Origin: Tamarix chinensis
Lineage: Eukaryota > Streptophyta > Magnoliopsida > Caryophyllales > Tamaricaceae
Direction: 5' to 3'
DNA: 64,000 nt
Assembly (NCBI GenBank): GCA_030549775.1
Contig: CM060175.1
Coordinates: 44,834,415 to 44,898,414, forward strand
Shown here: positions 13,131 through 25,279 of the stretch, piece by piece
Layout: every line of letters starts with the position of its first letter
Position numbering within the stretch: position 1 is the first letter of the stretch
Notes under the pieces: model-generated
Databases searched by the model: none
The model's input: the letters and a program-made list of their open reading frames with translations, nothing else
What the model was told of the DNA's origin: nothing
Made by a program: the position numbers and the translations under genes

Positions 13131-13246
13131 CCAAACATATTGGTATGCCTCCTTTCTAATCTTAGTTCTCATAGATCATGGCATGTTAGTAGGTAACTTA
13201 TGAGTAATAAGACAGTTCACAATATCAACAAACATGGTGTACTTAT

Positions 13247-13487
13247 TTATATCCCAAAGAGCTTCTCATTAGGGAAATTCTCAATCAATGGTATAGGTTC
13301 ACCATCTTGAATCATAAATCTCAAATGATTGGTTACTATGTTCATACTCCCTTTTTTTTCCTTAATCTCCACATAAAACTCTTGAAGTAAGAGAACCCAT
13401 TTTATTAACCATGATTTTCCTTTCCTTTTAGGCAATAAGTACTTCAACGTTGCATGGTTTGTAAAAATGATAGCTTTATTTTGAAGT
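13247..13487 (-). pseudogene. RNase H carboxyl part of the Athila-type element
   Basis: RNase H degrades the RNA strand of the RNA-DNA hybrid during reverse transcription. The 3' half survives: it begins with YLLQNKAIIFTNHATLKYLL (the TDHAALKYLL block of the family, with Asp changed to Asn), continues with LIKWVLLLQEFYVEI and KKGSMNIVTNHL (usual AxxVADHLSR, with the catalytic-region Asp changed to Asn), and ends with ENFPNEKLFGI, the linker to integrase. Its upstream half lies on the far side of the LINE, at 14725-14830, where TTxKEL-like sequence can still be read. The LINE insertion therefore split this domain. Confidence 0.85.
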
Positions 13488-13502
13488 AAATATGATCTAA
13501 AT
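13488..13502. repeat. Target site duplication of the LINE, left copy
   Basis: The 15 bases AAATATGATCTAAAT here are repeated exactly at 14710-14724. Length and position fit target-primed reverse transcription by an L1-type element. Confidence 0.9.
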
Positions 13503-14709
13503 AGGATTTGAATGATTTGATCTTATCCCATCTGCATTCCCTGGAGGGACAGTTCCTTGTCAAATATCTAGGGGTTCCTTTGGATGCTTATAAACTTAAA
13601 AATGTTGATATGCTTTCTCTGATTCAAAAGGTTATAGGAAGATTGTAGCATTGGTCCAATAGATTTATATCTTATTTAAGAAGGTTGCAATTGCTGAAGT
13701 TTGTCATTTTTGGCATAACAATGTTTTGGAGTCAGATGTTCCTCCTACCCAAAAAAAATTGGTGTATATTATAGCTTTGTGTCAATCCTTCTTTTGGATA
13801 GGGAAGGCTGCACCCACCAAAAGAGCTCTTCTTGCATCGAAATTTATTTGTCTACCAAAGAAAGAAGGGGGTATTACCATTATTGATATGCATTCATGGA
13901 ACTTAGCTACAATGAGAAAAAATCTTTGAAATATGTGCATGAAAAAGGATTCTTTATGGATTAAATGGATCCATTCCTATTATATCAAGTACTAGGAGGT
14001 TTCTTCTTGTAATTTTCCAAGCACTGCCTCCTTGATTCTGCAAAGCTTTTTTGTATTATGGCCAATGTTGCTACCAAGTTTTCAACTATTGTAGGCTAAC
14101 TCAACTTATAAGATTTCTAAGATTTATGATTATATAAGTTTTAAGGCCTCTAAAGTGACTTGGTGGAGGATAGTGTGGTGTAACCCTACTGCACCAAAAC
14201 ACAAGTTTATTTTCTGGCTTGCAGCTCAATCTAGGCTCCCCACAAAGGATCTTATGGCTAAATTTTCTTCATCTATTGACTTGCAATGCTATTTCTATCA
14301 ACAAGAGGATAGAATCATTCATTTTTGGTGCATTGGCCTGTTATGAAGTAGATTTAGCTTTCTATTAGAGATGTTTTTGGTGGAAGAAGGTTTCCTTCTT
14401 CTTGGCTTGCTATGTTAAGAGCTTTATCTTGCCCTTGAGGTAGAGGGTTCATTAAGTTCCAATTCAAGTGTGCTTTTTATGCTATCAGCCTTTTTGAGAT
14501 TTGGAAAGCTAGGAATGCTCTTCTTTTCTCAGGTATTAGGTGGAATACGAAAAGGATTGCTTTCCAAATTTCTTTTTCTTTGTCCTATATTTTTAATCAT
14601 CCTAGTAGAAGTTCTAAGTTTGGGGGTTACGTAGGTTATATAGATCATTTCTATAGACTTGGTTGTAATTTTTCATAATGGTATAATATCTTTTTTTCTT
14701 TCTTTAAAA
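13503..14709 (+). mobile_element. 5'-truncated L1-like LINE inserted in the Athila-type element
   Basis: About 1.2 kb bounded by a perfect 15-bp direct repeat. The left end starts inside reverse transcriptase, so the copy is truncated at its 5' end, as most plant LINE copies are. The right end is a T/A-rich tail (CTTTCTTTAAAAA) rather than a long poly-A. It carries the carboxyl part of ORF2 and lies opposite in strand to the host retrotransposon, interrupting its RNase H domain. The order of events is clear: Athila-type insertion first, LINE later. Confidence 0.9.
13505..14640 (+). pseudogene. LINE ORF2 carboxyl part: RT thumb region and zf-RVT domain, broken
   Basis: In the intact family ORF2 supplies endonuclease and reverse transcriptase. 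Here the reading begins with KYLGVPLD, the block found after the RT catalytic core. It continues through HWSNRFISYLRRLQLLKFV, FGITMFWSQMFLLPKK, then after a frame change KRALLASKFICLPKKEGG and NLATMRK. A zf-RVT domain follows at 14155-14346: WWRIVWCNPTAPKHKFIFWL, then RLPTKDLM and a degraded Cys/His section. Later frames give EIWKARNALLFSG. The endonuclease and the RT Asp-Asp core are absent through truncation. Several stops and frameshifts remain, so this is a dead copy. Confidence 0.9.
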
Positions 14710-14724
14710 AAATATGATCTAAAT
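14710..14724. repeat. Target site duplication of the LINE, right copy
   Basis: Exact copy of 13488-13502, directly after the LINE tail. Confidence 0.9.
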
Positions 14725-15400
14725 TTTTTGAGGGAAAATACCAATGCAATTAGGTTTTTAGTAGTGGACTAATTTTAAAGTAGTTCATTAAGATTCCTTA
14801 ATGCATAATAGATGACTTATGAATTTTTATCCTATTTTTGTCCTAAGACTACACTAATCTAATAGATAGAGATGTCAGATATGATCTTAAATTATAGGAA
14901 CTAATCTAGAGGTAACATTACCTAGGTAGTCATTACGGGCTTTTTGCGTCTATTGAATGCTTTTTGGCACTCCTTAATTCACTCAAAAGACACATCCTTT
15001 TGAAAAAGGTATTTAAATGGTAGTGCAATACTAGAAAATTACTTTATGAAGCATCGATAGAAGCTTGCATGTCTAAGAAAATAACACAAGTGGAAGTGGG
15101 CACAACATCTATCTTAGATTTATCAAATTCTATCCCCCCTAAATGAAACAATATGACCAAGTGTTATTCCTTCTATCATAATAAAATGAAACTTTTTCCA
15201 ATTAAGTATAAGTTTAGTTGCTTCACAACATTTCAAAATTAAAGTGAGATTGTATGGTAAGAATCAAAAGTATCACCAAAGACAGTAAATCATCTATAAA
15301 AAACTCATTAATCTTGTTAATGTAATTTTCTCCATGTGTGCCACAATATGCCCAAGATATGGGGAAAGTATCATCTGTATCTCTTTTAAAGAATTTTCTT
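14725..15400 (-). pseudogene. Reverse transcriptase and RNase H amino part of the Athila-type element, with internal deletion
   Basis: Reverse transcriptase copies the element RNA into DNA. On the minus strand the palm motif reads NKINEFFIDDLL at about 15313-15278 (FIDD in place of the usual FMDD/YxDD), followed by a stretch corresponding to CEETNLVLNWEKCHF of the family (readable here as CEATKLILNWKKFHF near 15230-15185). Connection and RNase H follow, ending in a TTxKEL-like block at the LINE junction. The fingers and the first half of the palm are missing: sequence runs almost directly from the protease-RT linker (PIDDHSFYTIDTID, about 15530) into the palm, so several hundred bases appear deleted. 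Stops are frequent. Confidence 0.75.
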
Positions 15401-15539
15401 CTCCTTTCTCATCTAGTCCAAAGGTTTTCATAAGAGTGATTGGTAACAGAATTCCTCATCCTCCTCAAAGTAATCTTCTGCCAAATGGTCAATGGTGTCA
15501 ATAGTATAAAATGAATGGTCATCTATGGGTTACCTCATA

Positions 15540-15910
15540 GCCTCAAATATGATGAGGCTTAGGATTTCTCCATCAAACTCTACAGTAAGAGAGCTAATAT
15601 GAATTTCTATCTTTGTATAAGTGATTATTATGAAGGGCCTTCCTAAGAGAAAGAACATTGGACTCGAGCTACTTTCATCCATATCCAAAACATAGAAGTC
15701 TGGTGGAAGTATAAGTATCCCAACCTACACAAAAACATCTTTTATAAGTCCCTTCGGGAATGCATTAGTGCGATGAGTAAGTTGAATGATAAAATTATCT
15801 TTTGTAAGCCATAAATCTAAAGATGCATAAATAGAATATTCCATGACATTAATAGATGCACCTAGGTATACTATGGCATTGTCAAACCTATTGCTACCTA
15901 ATACATAAGG
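15540..15910 (-). pseudogene. Aspartic protease region of the Athila-type element
   Basis: The retroviral-type protease cuts the Gag-Pol polyprotein. The minus strand reads VLGSNRFDNAIVYLGASINVM, a degraded form of the family's DLGASINVMP active-site block in which the catalytic Asp position is lost (VYLGAS instead of CDLGAS). It continues FPKGLIKDVFV, then ILPPDFYVLDMDE and FLLGRPFI, which are the standard later blocks (FVVLDME... and ILGRPFLAT). With the active-site Asp missing and at least one stop between blocks, this copy cannot be functional. Confidence 0.8.
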
Positions 15911-16599
15911 AATAATGAAGCTTCTAAGATCTTTACACTTTGAGGGTAATTTCCTTTATGTGATAGAAGGCAATTGTTGACTCATTCTAACCGTTTTCTT
16001 TTCCTACAATCTCTTCCTGTGGTGCATAAACCTTTTAAGAATTTTTCATATTTGGGGACTTTGTTCATTACTTCTATGAGTGGGATGTTGATCTACACTT
16101 TCTTGAACATATCCAGTATTACTTAATCACTATCATCCTTCTTTGTGTTATATAGCATAACAGGAAAAGGAGCAAGAGAAATGGGGTTAGCGACGACAAT
16201 ATTCGAAATGGTATTAAATTTACCATTTAAAGAACACTTGGATTTCATCCAGATAGTGGGTTGGATAACTAATTGTCTTTTTCTACTCCTACTCTCTTAG
16301 TTTTGCATGATCTCCCCTTCTTTTGTTTCAAGATCTTCTTCCAACTACTCTAAATTTTCCTTTGTCTTGTTTGGAGTACTTTCAGAATTTTTGCCACTCC
16401 TTGTTACCACTACATTAGCTGACATAGCATTTCCCTTTGAATTGGGTATAGTACTAATAGGTAGTTTTCCTAGATCATGTAATTGGTTAACCTTAGTGAC
16501 CACTTCTCCAATTTGACACTCTATTTTTAATGCTCCCTAGTCTAAGTTCAATTGTCTTTGTATAATCTTATTCTAGCCATTTGTAAATAACTCAAATGT

Positions 16600-17792
16600 C
16601 TTGTCATATTTGTTAATGGTTAGAAATTAAGGTTCAGAGGATTCCCCTATAATGTTTTGATAAATACCTGGTGCCACTTGGTTGAAACTAGGAGGATTAA
16701 GAACATTATCCTTATATTTATAATGGAAATTATGATGGTTGCACATACCTCAATGATATCCGATGGCATTATCTTTCGCATGATCATCTCCTCCAATCAT
16801 TTGTGGGTATTTATCAACGGGATATCCTATCACAAAACATACTCCACATGTAAGAACAACTCCAATAGCTATGGCAATCTGCAAAATAAGAGTAGTTTGT
16901 TGGTTAAGTATATCATTAAATTGATTTACACTTACCTCATTTACTCTTATATAGGTAGAGAGTTCATCGTATTGTTGTATGGTAGAGGCTCGATTTTTCA
17001 ATAAAGCTTGAGCTAAAGTGGGATTCTTATCCATGAAAAAGCCACCACTAGTTACATTTAACATGTTCCTCTTGAATGGATTGAGTTTCTCATAAAATTA
17101 TTTTGGGAACTATGAGAGCAAGGCCTTATAGTTGTTGTAGTAAGCATAGAGTGTTTTATTAGGCTCTTGCTAGATCTTGTTGATCCTCTTCCACATTACC
17201 ATGATACGTGATGTAGGAAAATACATGTCTAAGAATGAATTAGCCAAAGTATCTTATAAGTATATCTATCATATAGGTAGCTCATAAAGCCAATCCTTCT
17301 TTCCATCCATCAACTTAAATGGAAATTCCTTAATATTCAAGATTTGAATATTTGTCTCGTTAGGCCACATGACACATACAAAGTAAAACTCCTTAAGAAC
17401 ATGTAGGTATCTTCACTAAGGAGCCCATGGAAAGTAGGAAGTCGATGAAGTGGGCTAGATATGAGCTCAAAATATTTTTCCTTTCCAATAGTAGGCTCAA
17501 CATATCTAATATATGTAGGGACCACTTCAGCTATATTGTGGACTGAAAACTCTCATAGACTCCTATTGGCTTCCATGTGAGCGAAGTAGATAGGCTCTTT
17601 CATTAGTGATGTGATGATATTTAAAGTTGCTTCTTCTATGTCTGATGATGATGAAGAACCAAAAATCTCATCTTTGGCTCCTAGTGATGAAGTAGAACTA
17701 GAGATCTTTAACTTTCTAATTGCTCTAATGGATTTATCTAACTCAAGAGTTACTGGTAAAAGCTCTCCTTGTTGTTTCTCTCTTGTATTCAT
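16600..17792 (-). pseudogene. Gag of the Athila-type element, broken
   Basis: Gag forms the particle that packages element RNA. The best start is ATG at 17792, giving MNTREKQQGELLPVT, followed by a serine-rich segment. A second piece at 17525-17337 has EKYFELISSPLHRLPTFHGL and EDTYMFLRSF, the conserved FEL...HLLPTFHG...EDPhxHLxxF block. A third at 17064-16750 has a helical region (TLAQALLKNRASTIQQYDEL) and then CGVCFVIGYPVDKYP, a degenerate zinc-knuckle-like section in which the spacing and His survive poorly. Frames change between the pieces. A proline/serine-rich piece on the other strand at 16307-16516 is a shadow of this gene. Confidence 0.8.
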
Positions 17793-17982
17793 TCACTACT
17801 GAGTACCTAAAATAAGAAAAACACCATAATCGAGTAAACCACACATGATAAAAAGAAAACACACACACAAAATAAAATTAATGAATAAATAAAAATAATC
17901 ACACAAGAAAAACACACAAGACACTAAAAAGATAGTAAAAAAATAAATGCAAAGTTAATAATCCTCAATAGCGATGTAAACA

Positions 17983-18012
17983 ATTAGTGTGGCAATAGCT
18001 GACACGTTATTT
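17983..18012 (-). promoter_or_regulatory. Possible primer-binding site of the Athila-type element
   Basis: The minus strand reads TGTCAGCTATTGCCACAC about 200 bases upstream of gag. It resembles the tRNA-Asp-type site (TGGCGCC-TTGCC) used by Athila elements, but only the ATTGCC half is well kept. The LTR end that should adjoin it was not identified. Confidence 0.35.
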
Positions 18013-21000
18013 AAACTCTCTTATAATCAATTATAGTATTAGTAAAAAAGGGTATCATTCTATAACGAGGATTGAGAGGGCTTGACTTTATTTATCTAGC
18101 TCACAAATAAAAAAATTAAAAATTAAAAAAATTCTAAATCACAAAAAAAAATTATAAGAAAACATAATTGTGGGGGTTTTCAAATAATAAATAATAAATA
18201 TAATAAATATAATAAAATAATAAAAAAAAATAAATGAACACAATTATGATAAATGTGCTACAAAAACTAAAATCCACAACTATATGAGGTTAAAATATAA
18301 TATTAATTTCTAAGTCATTCTTTCACCATGAGAAGAAGATTAACCAAGTTGTAAAATACAATAGGTTTATTCCTTTGTATTACTTCTCTGAAATAATTAA
18401 TATGACAAACCGCTAATATTAAATCTTATTCAATTCTAGGAGTATAGTCATGACACACAACTCCTTTATTTAACTAGGTTTAAAGCATTAAGCACAAGTG
18501 AAACATTGTTAATCTAAGTACCTAAACTTGTACATCAAGTGTGTCTAATAGTATTCCTTTTCCTTGACATGTGGGTATCTAGCATGCAATCCTACATACT
18601 ATCACTATGAGGAAATCGAAACAAGCCATATACCATATAAATCATACTTGAAAGAATCTTATATACAAATGGTAGTAATTAAAATAGAGTCCAAGAACAA
18701 TATCATAAAATAAAGAAAAATAATATTATATCTAACTCGAATCTAGTGTTTCATTCTATTCCATAAAAATAAATTTTTAACCATTTATAATAAATACATA
18801 TATTATACTAAAATATATATCAGAATTAGAGAAAGAAATAATTGAAATTAATTATGAATGAATATTTAGAAAATTTTTCAGATAAAAAACTACTAATTTC
18901 ATCTAATATAACTCTTTTGGTCTCTTTTTTTCACTTTGTCTCTTCTCTTGCCTCACATTCCATGCATGTTAGCCTTCTCTCTTTTTCTCTTCTTTGGTTG
19001 GTGCAACAAACTCTGCCTTCTTCCTTCTCTCTCATTTCATCACTAACTCTCCTCTCCTTTTTCACTTTCTTATTTTTTTTCTATGCTTTTCTTCTACTAT
19101 TGGTTAGATACTCCCCAACCTGTCTTTCTTTATTCCTTCTCTCTCTTTTCTTGACCTTTTCTACAGGTGTTGATTCCCTTCTCTATTTTTCCTCTTTTCT
19201 CCCTTATTAGTGCCAGTACTCTCTATCAACTACGACAACCTACATTGACACTCCCTTATTCCTTCTCTCTCTTTTTTATTTTGGCATTGTTCTCTCCTTG
19301 CTCGCTCCTTTTTTTTCCTTTTCTTTGCTACACTCTCATTGGTTTTTCCCTACACTACCACCATTTTTGTTACTCCTTACACCATCTTTTTCTTTTCTGT
19401 TCATTTTTTCCTTTTCTCCAAAAATGTTTTTTTACCTATAAATAACATTAGAAAAAAATCATAAATAATCTTATATTTTTAAATCATGTATTTTATATCA
19501 TTCTAGCTTAAATAATATAATATATTAGATTATTATCACTTAAGAATAAAATTATAACTATTCTCATATATTACTAAAATAAGAGATTAAAAAATAAGAT
19601 TAAAGGAGTATAAAATATGTCAAAATATATACTTATGACCTTACCATGCAAAACCCTCATCCAAACCATTGTTTTTTAATTTCTTGCAACCCTATTGATA
19701 CTAAGTGCTAGCCCTCATTTTCTATCACTCTCTACATGTTTACATCAACCGTTATATTTTCTTCCTTTAATATTTTTCTAATTTTTCCTTAGCATAAACC
19801 ATAAAAAAAAAATCTCCTAATTCTATCTCCTCCTTTTCCTTCTTCATCTCCCCTTATTTTTTTGTCATTTTTTTTTGTAACTTGTAAAGGAGTATGACCT
19901 CTACTAGAACCCTAAACAAAAGAGCATGAGGTGTTTGCGATGTTGGAAGAGGAAAATGTACATTACTTATGTAGCCTAAAGTTAGGAGTGTGAGCTCCCT
20001 AAATAATATGAGTATGGGAGCATGAGCTCCTTACACAACTCCAACATGGATATTACCCCTTATACCTTGGTGATTGAAGTATTAGTTGAGGATACAATGA
20101 ATCCTAGAAGTATATTCTTTGTGGTAATATGGATATACACATAATAATCACATTATATAAAAATTAAGACAAATATGGAAAACATGCATGAATTTAGATA
20201 TTTTCTATCAAGGAACATTTCATGTATAATAAGAATCTAAAATAAGTGATGCACAAATACAAACTCTCAAACCTCAAAATCATACATTAGCATGGATTTT
20301 CATATTGCCATAATATTCAATTTAATCATGGAAAATAAAACTTAAAAACCTAGGGTTTATGGTAATTCTAAGGGGTTCCTCAGGTAAAACCTTTGATTAG
20401 GTGGCTTGTATGATTAATTTTCGTGATCCTTAATTTTTTTTCATTTTCTATATAAACTTCTGGTGTTATTTTAAGTGGAGTTTTTTCCTTAACTAACCCT
20501 AATGTTAATTTACAATTAGTTGTAGGAATTCATACAATAATTGATATTTTATAAGTTTACAATAGTGCATTATGTGATGACTATTGTTATTATGATTAAA
20601 TAAATATTAATAACAAAATGTAAGTGCACATGAGTGATAATTGAGAAATTGAATCCATCCCACAGAAACTAGTACTTGTCCCTAGGTACATTATGTCTTA
20701 GATTGAGATATATAGCGTGTATCTTGGTTTTGTGAAAGCCAAACTTATAGGGGAACATGTAATTTATCTAGTTTTATGGTTTCTAGGAGCATATTTCCCT
20801 AGAAGGAGCTTCATGTCAAAGATCCATTCTACCACATAGAAAACAATGATGCCAAGAAGTGTCATGCCTCTAATAGAGCTTATGTTATTGACAATTCCTA
20901 CTAATCAATGTGAATAATAATTTCTTTGTATGTGACTATGTAAAGACAACTATATGGCTTATACTCCAAGTTCTATCTTGTGAAATAAGAGTGACCTTAA

Positions 21001-24000
21001 CATTTATTATAACATGCCCTATTTATTTTATACCATGATCATTGTATGTCATCCTAGGTTTCTAGAATAATAATATTACTTATCATATCATTGTTATGTA
21101 GTCACCATGCTATATGTTTGTTGAGTGCATCATGTTATATGTTTGAATAAACCACAATACATCATAAAAAATTATTGACATTTCCATTTAATAGAAACCC
21201 TCTTATTCCCATGAGAAAATGTTACCTTGTTTCACAAGTTTGATATAGTGTCCTAATTCTTTTCAAATAAATTTAAATTTATGCTAATATAAAATAAAAT
21301 GGTTTTGCCTTTAATCAACTTGAAATATAGGCAAATTTTGAATTATGAGGGTACTAATTGATTATTTTCCAAATCCGAATGACTACTACATATAGAGACA
21401 TATATTTTTATTTCCAAGATAACTAGAAAAGTTTTTTCCCAAACTTATTAATAGGTTATGTTTTGATCCCATGTTGTTTTTCAACTTTTTCTTTGAGTTT
21501 CTTTCTAATGTTTGTGAAAACTTCTAACTAGTGTCTCTTCTTTATAATAAGTGTATATTGGTACTTTAAGATTATTCTTAGGCTATTTAGATTATTCTAT
21601 ATTGTTTGATTAGCTATAAATTCCCTACAATTACGTTTTGAGGTACTTTATCATCTTTTTTCTCTCCCTCATATTCCTCTCTTCTATATATCAAGCTTGT
21701 GTGAAACAATCCCTATTATTATTCCTACAACATGGTTAGCTTAACTCACCTTTTTCTTGCCTTAATTGCACTCTAGCTCCTTCACTTTCATCTTTTAAAT
21801 CATTACATAACCACCTCTTATAATCTACCCACAAGTCGACACTTCTTTCTCCCATTTCCCTTTTAACATGGTCTACCAGCTTCTACTTCTTGACCTTCTT
21901 TAAGATTACATTTCCCCTATAGAATTTATAATACCCTCAATTTTTCCTCATTACTTTTGCATACCTTAGTTTTCTAATGTTTTCTTTCCTTCTTCTCATC
22001 TCATAACTTCTCCATTTTTTATATGATTTTACCTCCATTACTCTTAGTCTTAGTCTTAGTTCTTTTATAGAAAGGAGGATTACACGTTATAGAGGCTTGA
22101 ATGTCTTTTTTTCTCCTATTCCCAAGCTTAGCTCTAGGAGAAGGTTGAAAATTGTTGCCTTATTTTCATTTGCTTCATGTTCTATTTCTTCTTTTCAATC
22201 ATTTCTTTTAAATGATTTTCTACTAATTTTGATTCCTTATATTATTAAATGATCAAGTATTTTTGTAGATGCCACCAAGTTAGGAGTACTTGACTATGAT
22301 AGAATATAATTACTTTAAGGTTAGGTAAATTTACCTTTGATCTAGCAAGTGTTTATTTTATATATTATGGGTTTATGTTTTGATGTTTTCTATATTATGT
22401 ATATGTTACGGCTAATTATCTATTTAGAGCATGTAGACATGTATTTATATTTTGTACATTATGAACATATTTTTCCATTTTACCCCTAACACAATCTTGT
22501 TAAGTTTAGGCATGAGATTGTTGTGCATTGAGTTAAGAAGCATGAATTCAAGTGAATTTGAAGTATTAACATATTTTATTTACATTTTCCAAGTTTGAAG
22601 CATACCAGGGTTCTGGTTAAGTATGGAAATGTGTGGTTTGGTCTCGTTTTCCATACCCATCAATCGGTTGATCAAACTGATAAGTTGGTGTGTAAGAACA
22701 ATCGATTTATTTTCCAAACCCATAAACCATTTATTTTTGAGTCCTAGTTTTTTTTGTCTCAACTTCAATACATCAAATAGTATGTAAGAGCGGTTAATTG
22801 GTTAGAACCATTAGCCAAATGAATATTACATGTTATATATTTTGATGGTTTTGGTATGACAAGACTAGTAACAAGTTGTAGGGACCAATCAAAATATTTT
22901 ACCTCATATGCCCTACTTACTTATTCCTTAGGGATTTTCTTATTTTTTTCTTCTAATAGAAATTTTCATATTTCTTTTCACAATATTCTCAAACCTAAAC
23001 ACATCAATTGTTTTGGCCTAACCTATCAATTGGTTTGTAAGAATAATTAATTGATTATAATTAATTATTGACTAGTTTCTAGGTATTACTTATTTTATTT
23101 GGTATAGTATGACCAGAACAAGGGACGGGTCCCTAAAACTAGCGAACAAGTCCTATCTAATAGGCAAAGTTAGTTATTCTATAGAGTTTTTCCTTTATAT
23201 ATTCTAATATAAATTTTCCCTATTCTTTTAACATTTTGTGATTTCAATCATAACTAAATGGATTAAATGTATAGGGTTATCTACTTGGCTAGAATTTGGT
23301 GTTATCTTCCAAATCCTCATAATGGGGCTTGGTGGTTCTTGTTTTGTGTCGGCACTAGAGTCACCCAATATGATTAAAAAATGATATTGAGTTGTGATTT
23401 GGATTATAACCTAATAAAAATCAATGATGGATTTAAGATTTCATTGGAGTCTTTCACTCCAACTCTAGTGGTAGCTAGCTAGGAGTTACTAGCTGAGTCG
23501 ACCATCTATTTTATCATTTTACTTAGTAGTTATTTCCTTCTCTATCAGGTTATGTTTTTAGGGGTATAGGATTAATATTGTGATAAGTTGGCATGGCATT
23601 GATATCTAATTAGGTGGTTCAAGTATCTAATTACAAACTAAAATATTTTTTATGTTTAAATTATTATTTTTGGTCTCTAAATTTTGATTTTGTATTTCTC
23701 TCACTTCCATCATATTATCATCATCATTAGTAGTATTATTACTTAGCTCACTTTGTTGTACCTTTCATCGAGTATGTGTTTGGTGATGACCATATATCTT
23801 CCACGTTCAATGTAATAGTGACATCCAAATACTTCGTTTTTGAAGATTTTCACTTTATCTTTAAACCAAAAAATATATAAATTGTGAAATCAAGGGATAT
23901 TATGATTGTGGGTATATTGTTGTAGTTATCCTAATTCATCTCTTATTAGTTATTCATAAATATCTCATATTCTCCTTTATTAACGACTTCTATTTTGTAA

Positions 24001-25279
24001 TCTAGCGATTTTAGATCAAGTGCTTCCTGCACATTATATTTGGTTTTGAGTTACCTTCATAAGTCTTGCACTTGGTATAAATTGGGTATAAAGAGTACAT
24101 GTTCTATATTAGATAAAATTATAGCACCAATTATTTCTTTATTATGATTCAACAAGATAAAAATTTTCAATATCAAATTTTGGGCTATTACTAAAAGTTG
24201 TAACTATTCCAGAGGTTACCAGTACTTGTTGTAATATTCCTTAAAATTATAAAATATAAACCATGATAACTTGAGTATTATTTATCATGTAAAGAAAATA
24301 GGTAAATATAATTATAAGAGATGAGAGCTATTGAACTATAAAATTAAATAAAATATTAAAAAATTTATTAGTTGTACACCTAAAACACATTAAAAAATAA
24401 TTTAGAAAATAAAATAAGAAAACTAAAAGGGGGAAATGATAAATAAATTTATAAAAAATATATAATTTAAAATAATATTATTAATATTATCTAATATATA
24501 TTATTGACAAAATATATGTTATGTAATTATTATGACAATAAATAATCTTTAAGCATTGATGTTGTTAATAAAATAACATGAATATATCTCTCTCTTCCTC
24601 AAAAGCTAACTCGTGAGTGGAAAACTTTAACCCATGTTGTGCTAGTGGTTTAGAATATACTAAAAAGATAATATGCATACATATATATATACATATAGTT
24701 TGTTACAAATTATATCATATTAGAATCATCAAGTATAGCATTATTGACATAATAAGTTGAAACATGTTAACTAATCAAAGTTGACACTTATTTTATAAGC
24801 TGATGGAACAAACTTATCAAGAAATAGCTTTTAGCTTCAAAATAGGAATATAATTGGTCAAATGTGTTTTCTTTGAAGTCAAATAAGTTAAAATCTAACA
24901 TAAATGACCATCTAAACATATATTACATCATAAAATTAAAGCATACAACTCTAATGGGAATCAAACTCCATGTTTTTAACATTATTGTGAAATATTCAAT
25001 TAATAATAACACATAAACGATGGTTTACTACAAACCATTGATAAATGTGTGAAATTTTGTGCATGGGAATGTGGAAATTTTTTTAACAATAGTTTTATAC
25101 AAAAATAAAATCTTAAATTAACAAAATAATGACTATTTTTGATAATGATTATTATGTAATTGTTATCAAATGTAAAAAATGCAACATTAAAATAATAATT
25201 GCCAATATAATCATTATTATAGCATCAAATTTTTTGACCCTCATTGTTTCCCTTTTCTCTTTTTATTACATGTATTTAT
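18013..25279. other. Interval without a supported gene; pyrimidine-rich tract near its left end
   Basis: The part next to the primer-site-like sequence probably contains the 5' LTR of the Athila-type element, but I could not fix its ends. From about 18900 to 19430 the plus strand is pyrimidine-rich; the open frames there (18842-19445) are low-complexity Ser/Phe/Leu products, not genes. It resembles the purine-pyrimidine tracts inside NC-family elements. Around 22640-23045 three similar blocks (CAATCGGTT / GGTTAATTGGTT / TCAATTGGTTTGTAAGAA) repeat at intervals of about 150-250 bases. At 24229 the sequence TGTAATATTCCTTAAAATTA resembles an NC-family terminus, without a mate found. Confidence 0.4.

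Larger units (their letters stand above)
11889..18010 (-). mobile_element. Decayed Athila-type Ty3/gypsy retrotransposon (internal region)
   Basis: Read right to left, the order is primer-site-like sequence, gag, protease, reverse transcriptase, RNase H, integrase, as in Ty3/gypsy elements. Wording at many positions matches the Athila branch: the gag block with LLPTFHGL-like sequence, the protease LGASINVM, the RNase H end with LLLQEFxxEI, and the integrase tail with KLGSRWVGPF. Just past integrase, at about 11882-11905, lies the GTTGCCTCCCAAGCAGTGCTT block, seen downstream of integrase in many plant elements of this branch. Frameshifts and stops are frequent. A LINE (13503-14709) splits RNase H. 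I could not place either LTR with confidence; the 5' LTR should lie above 18010 and the 3' LTR below 11880. Confidence 0.85.

Noticed and set aside
16307..16516. Plus-strand serine-rich frame
   Set aside because: Opposite-strand shadow of the Athila-type gag region.
18842..19445. Two hydrophobic plus-strand frames that look like membrane proteins
   Set aside because: Composition follows a pyrimidine-rich tract (Ser, Phe, Leu codons); no charged loops or family motif.
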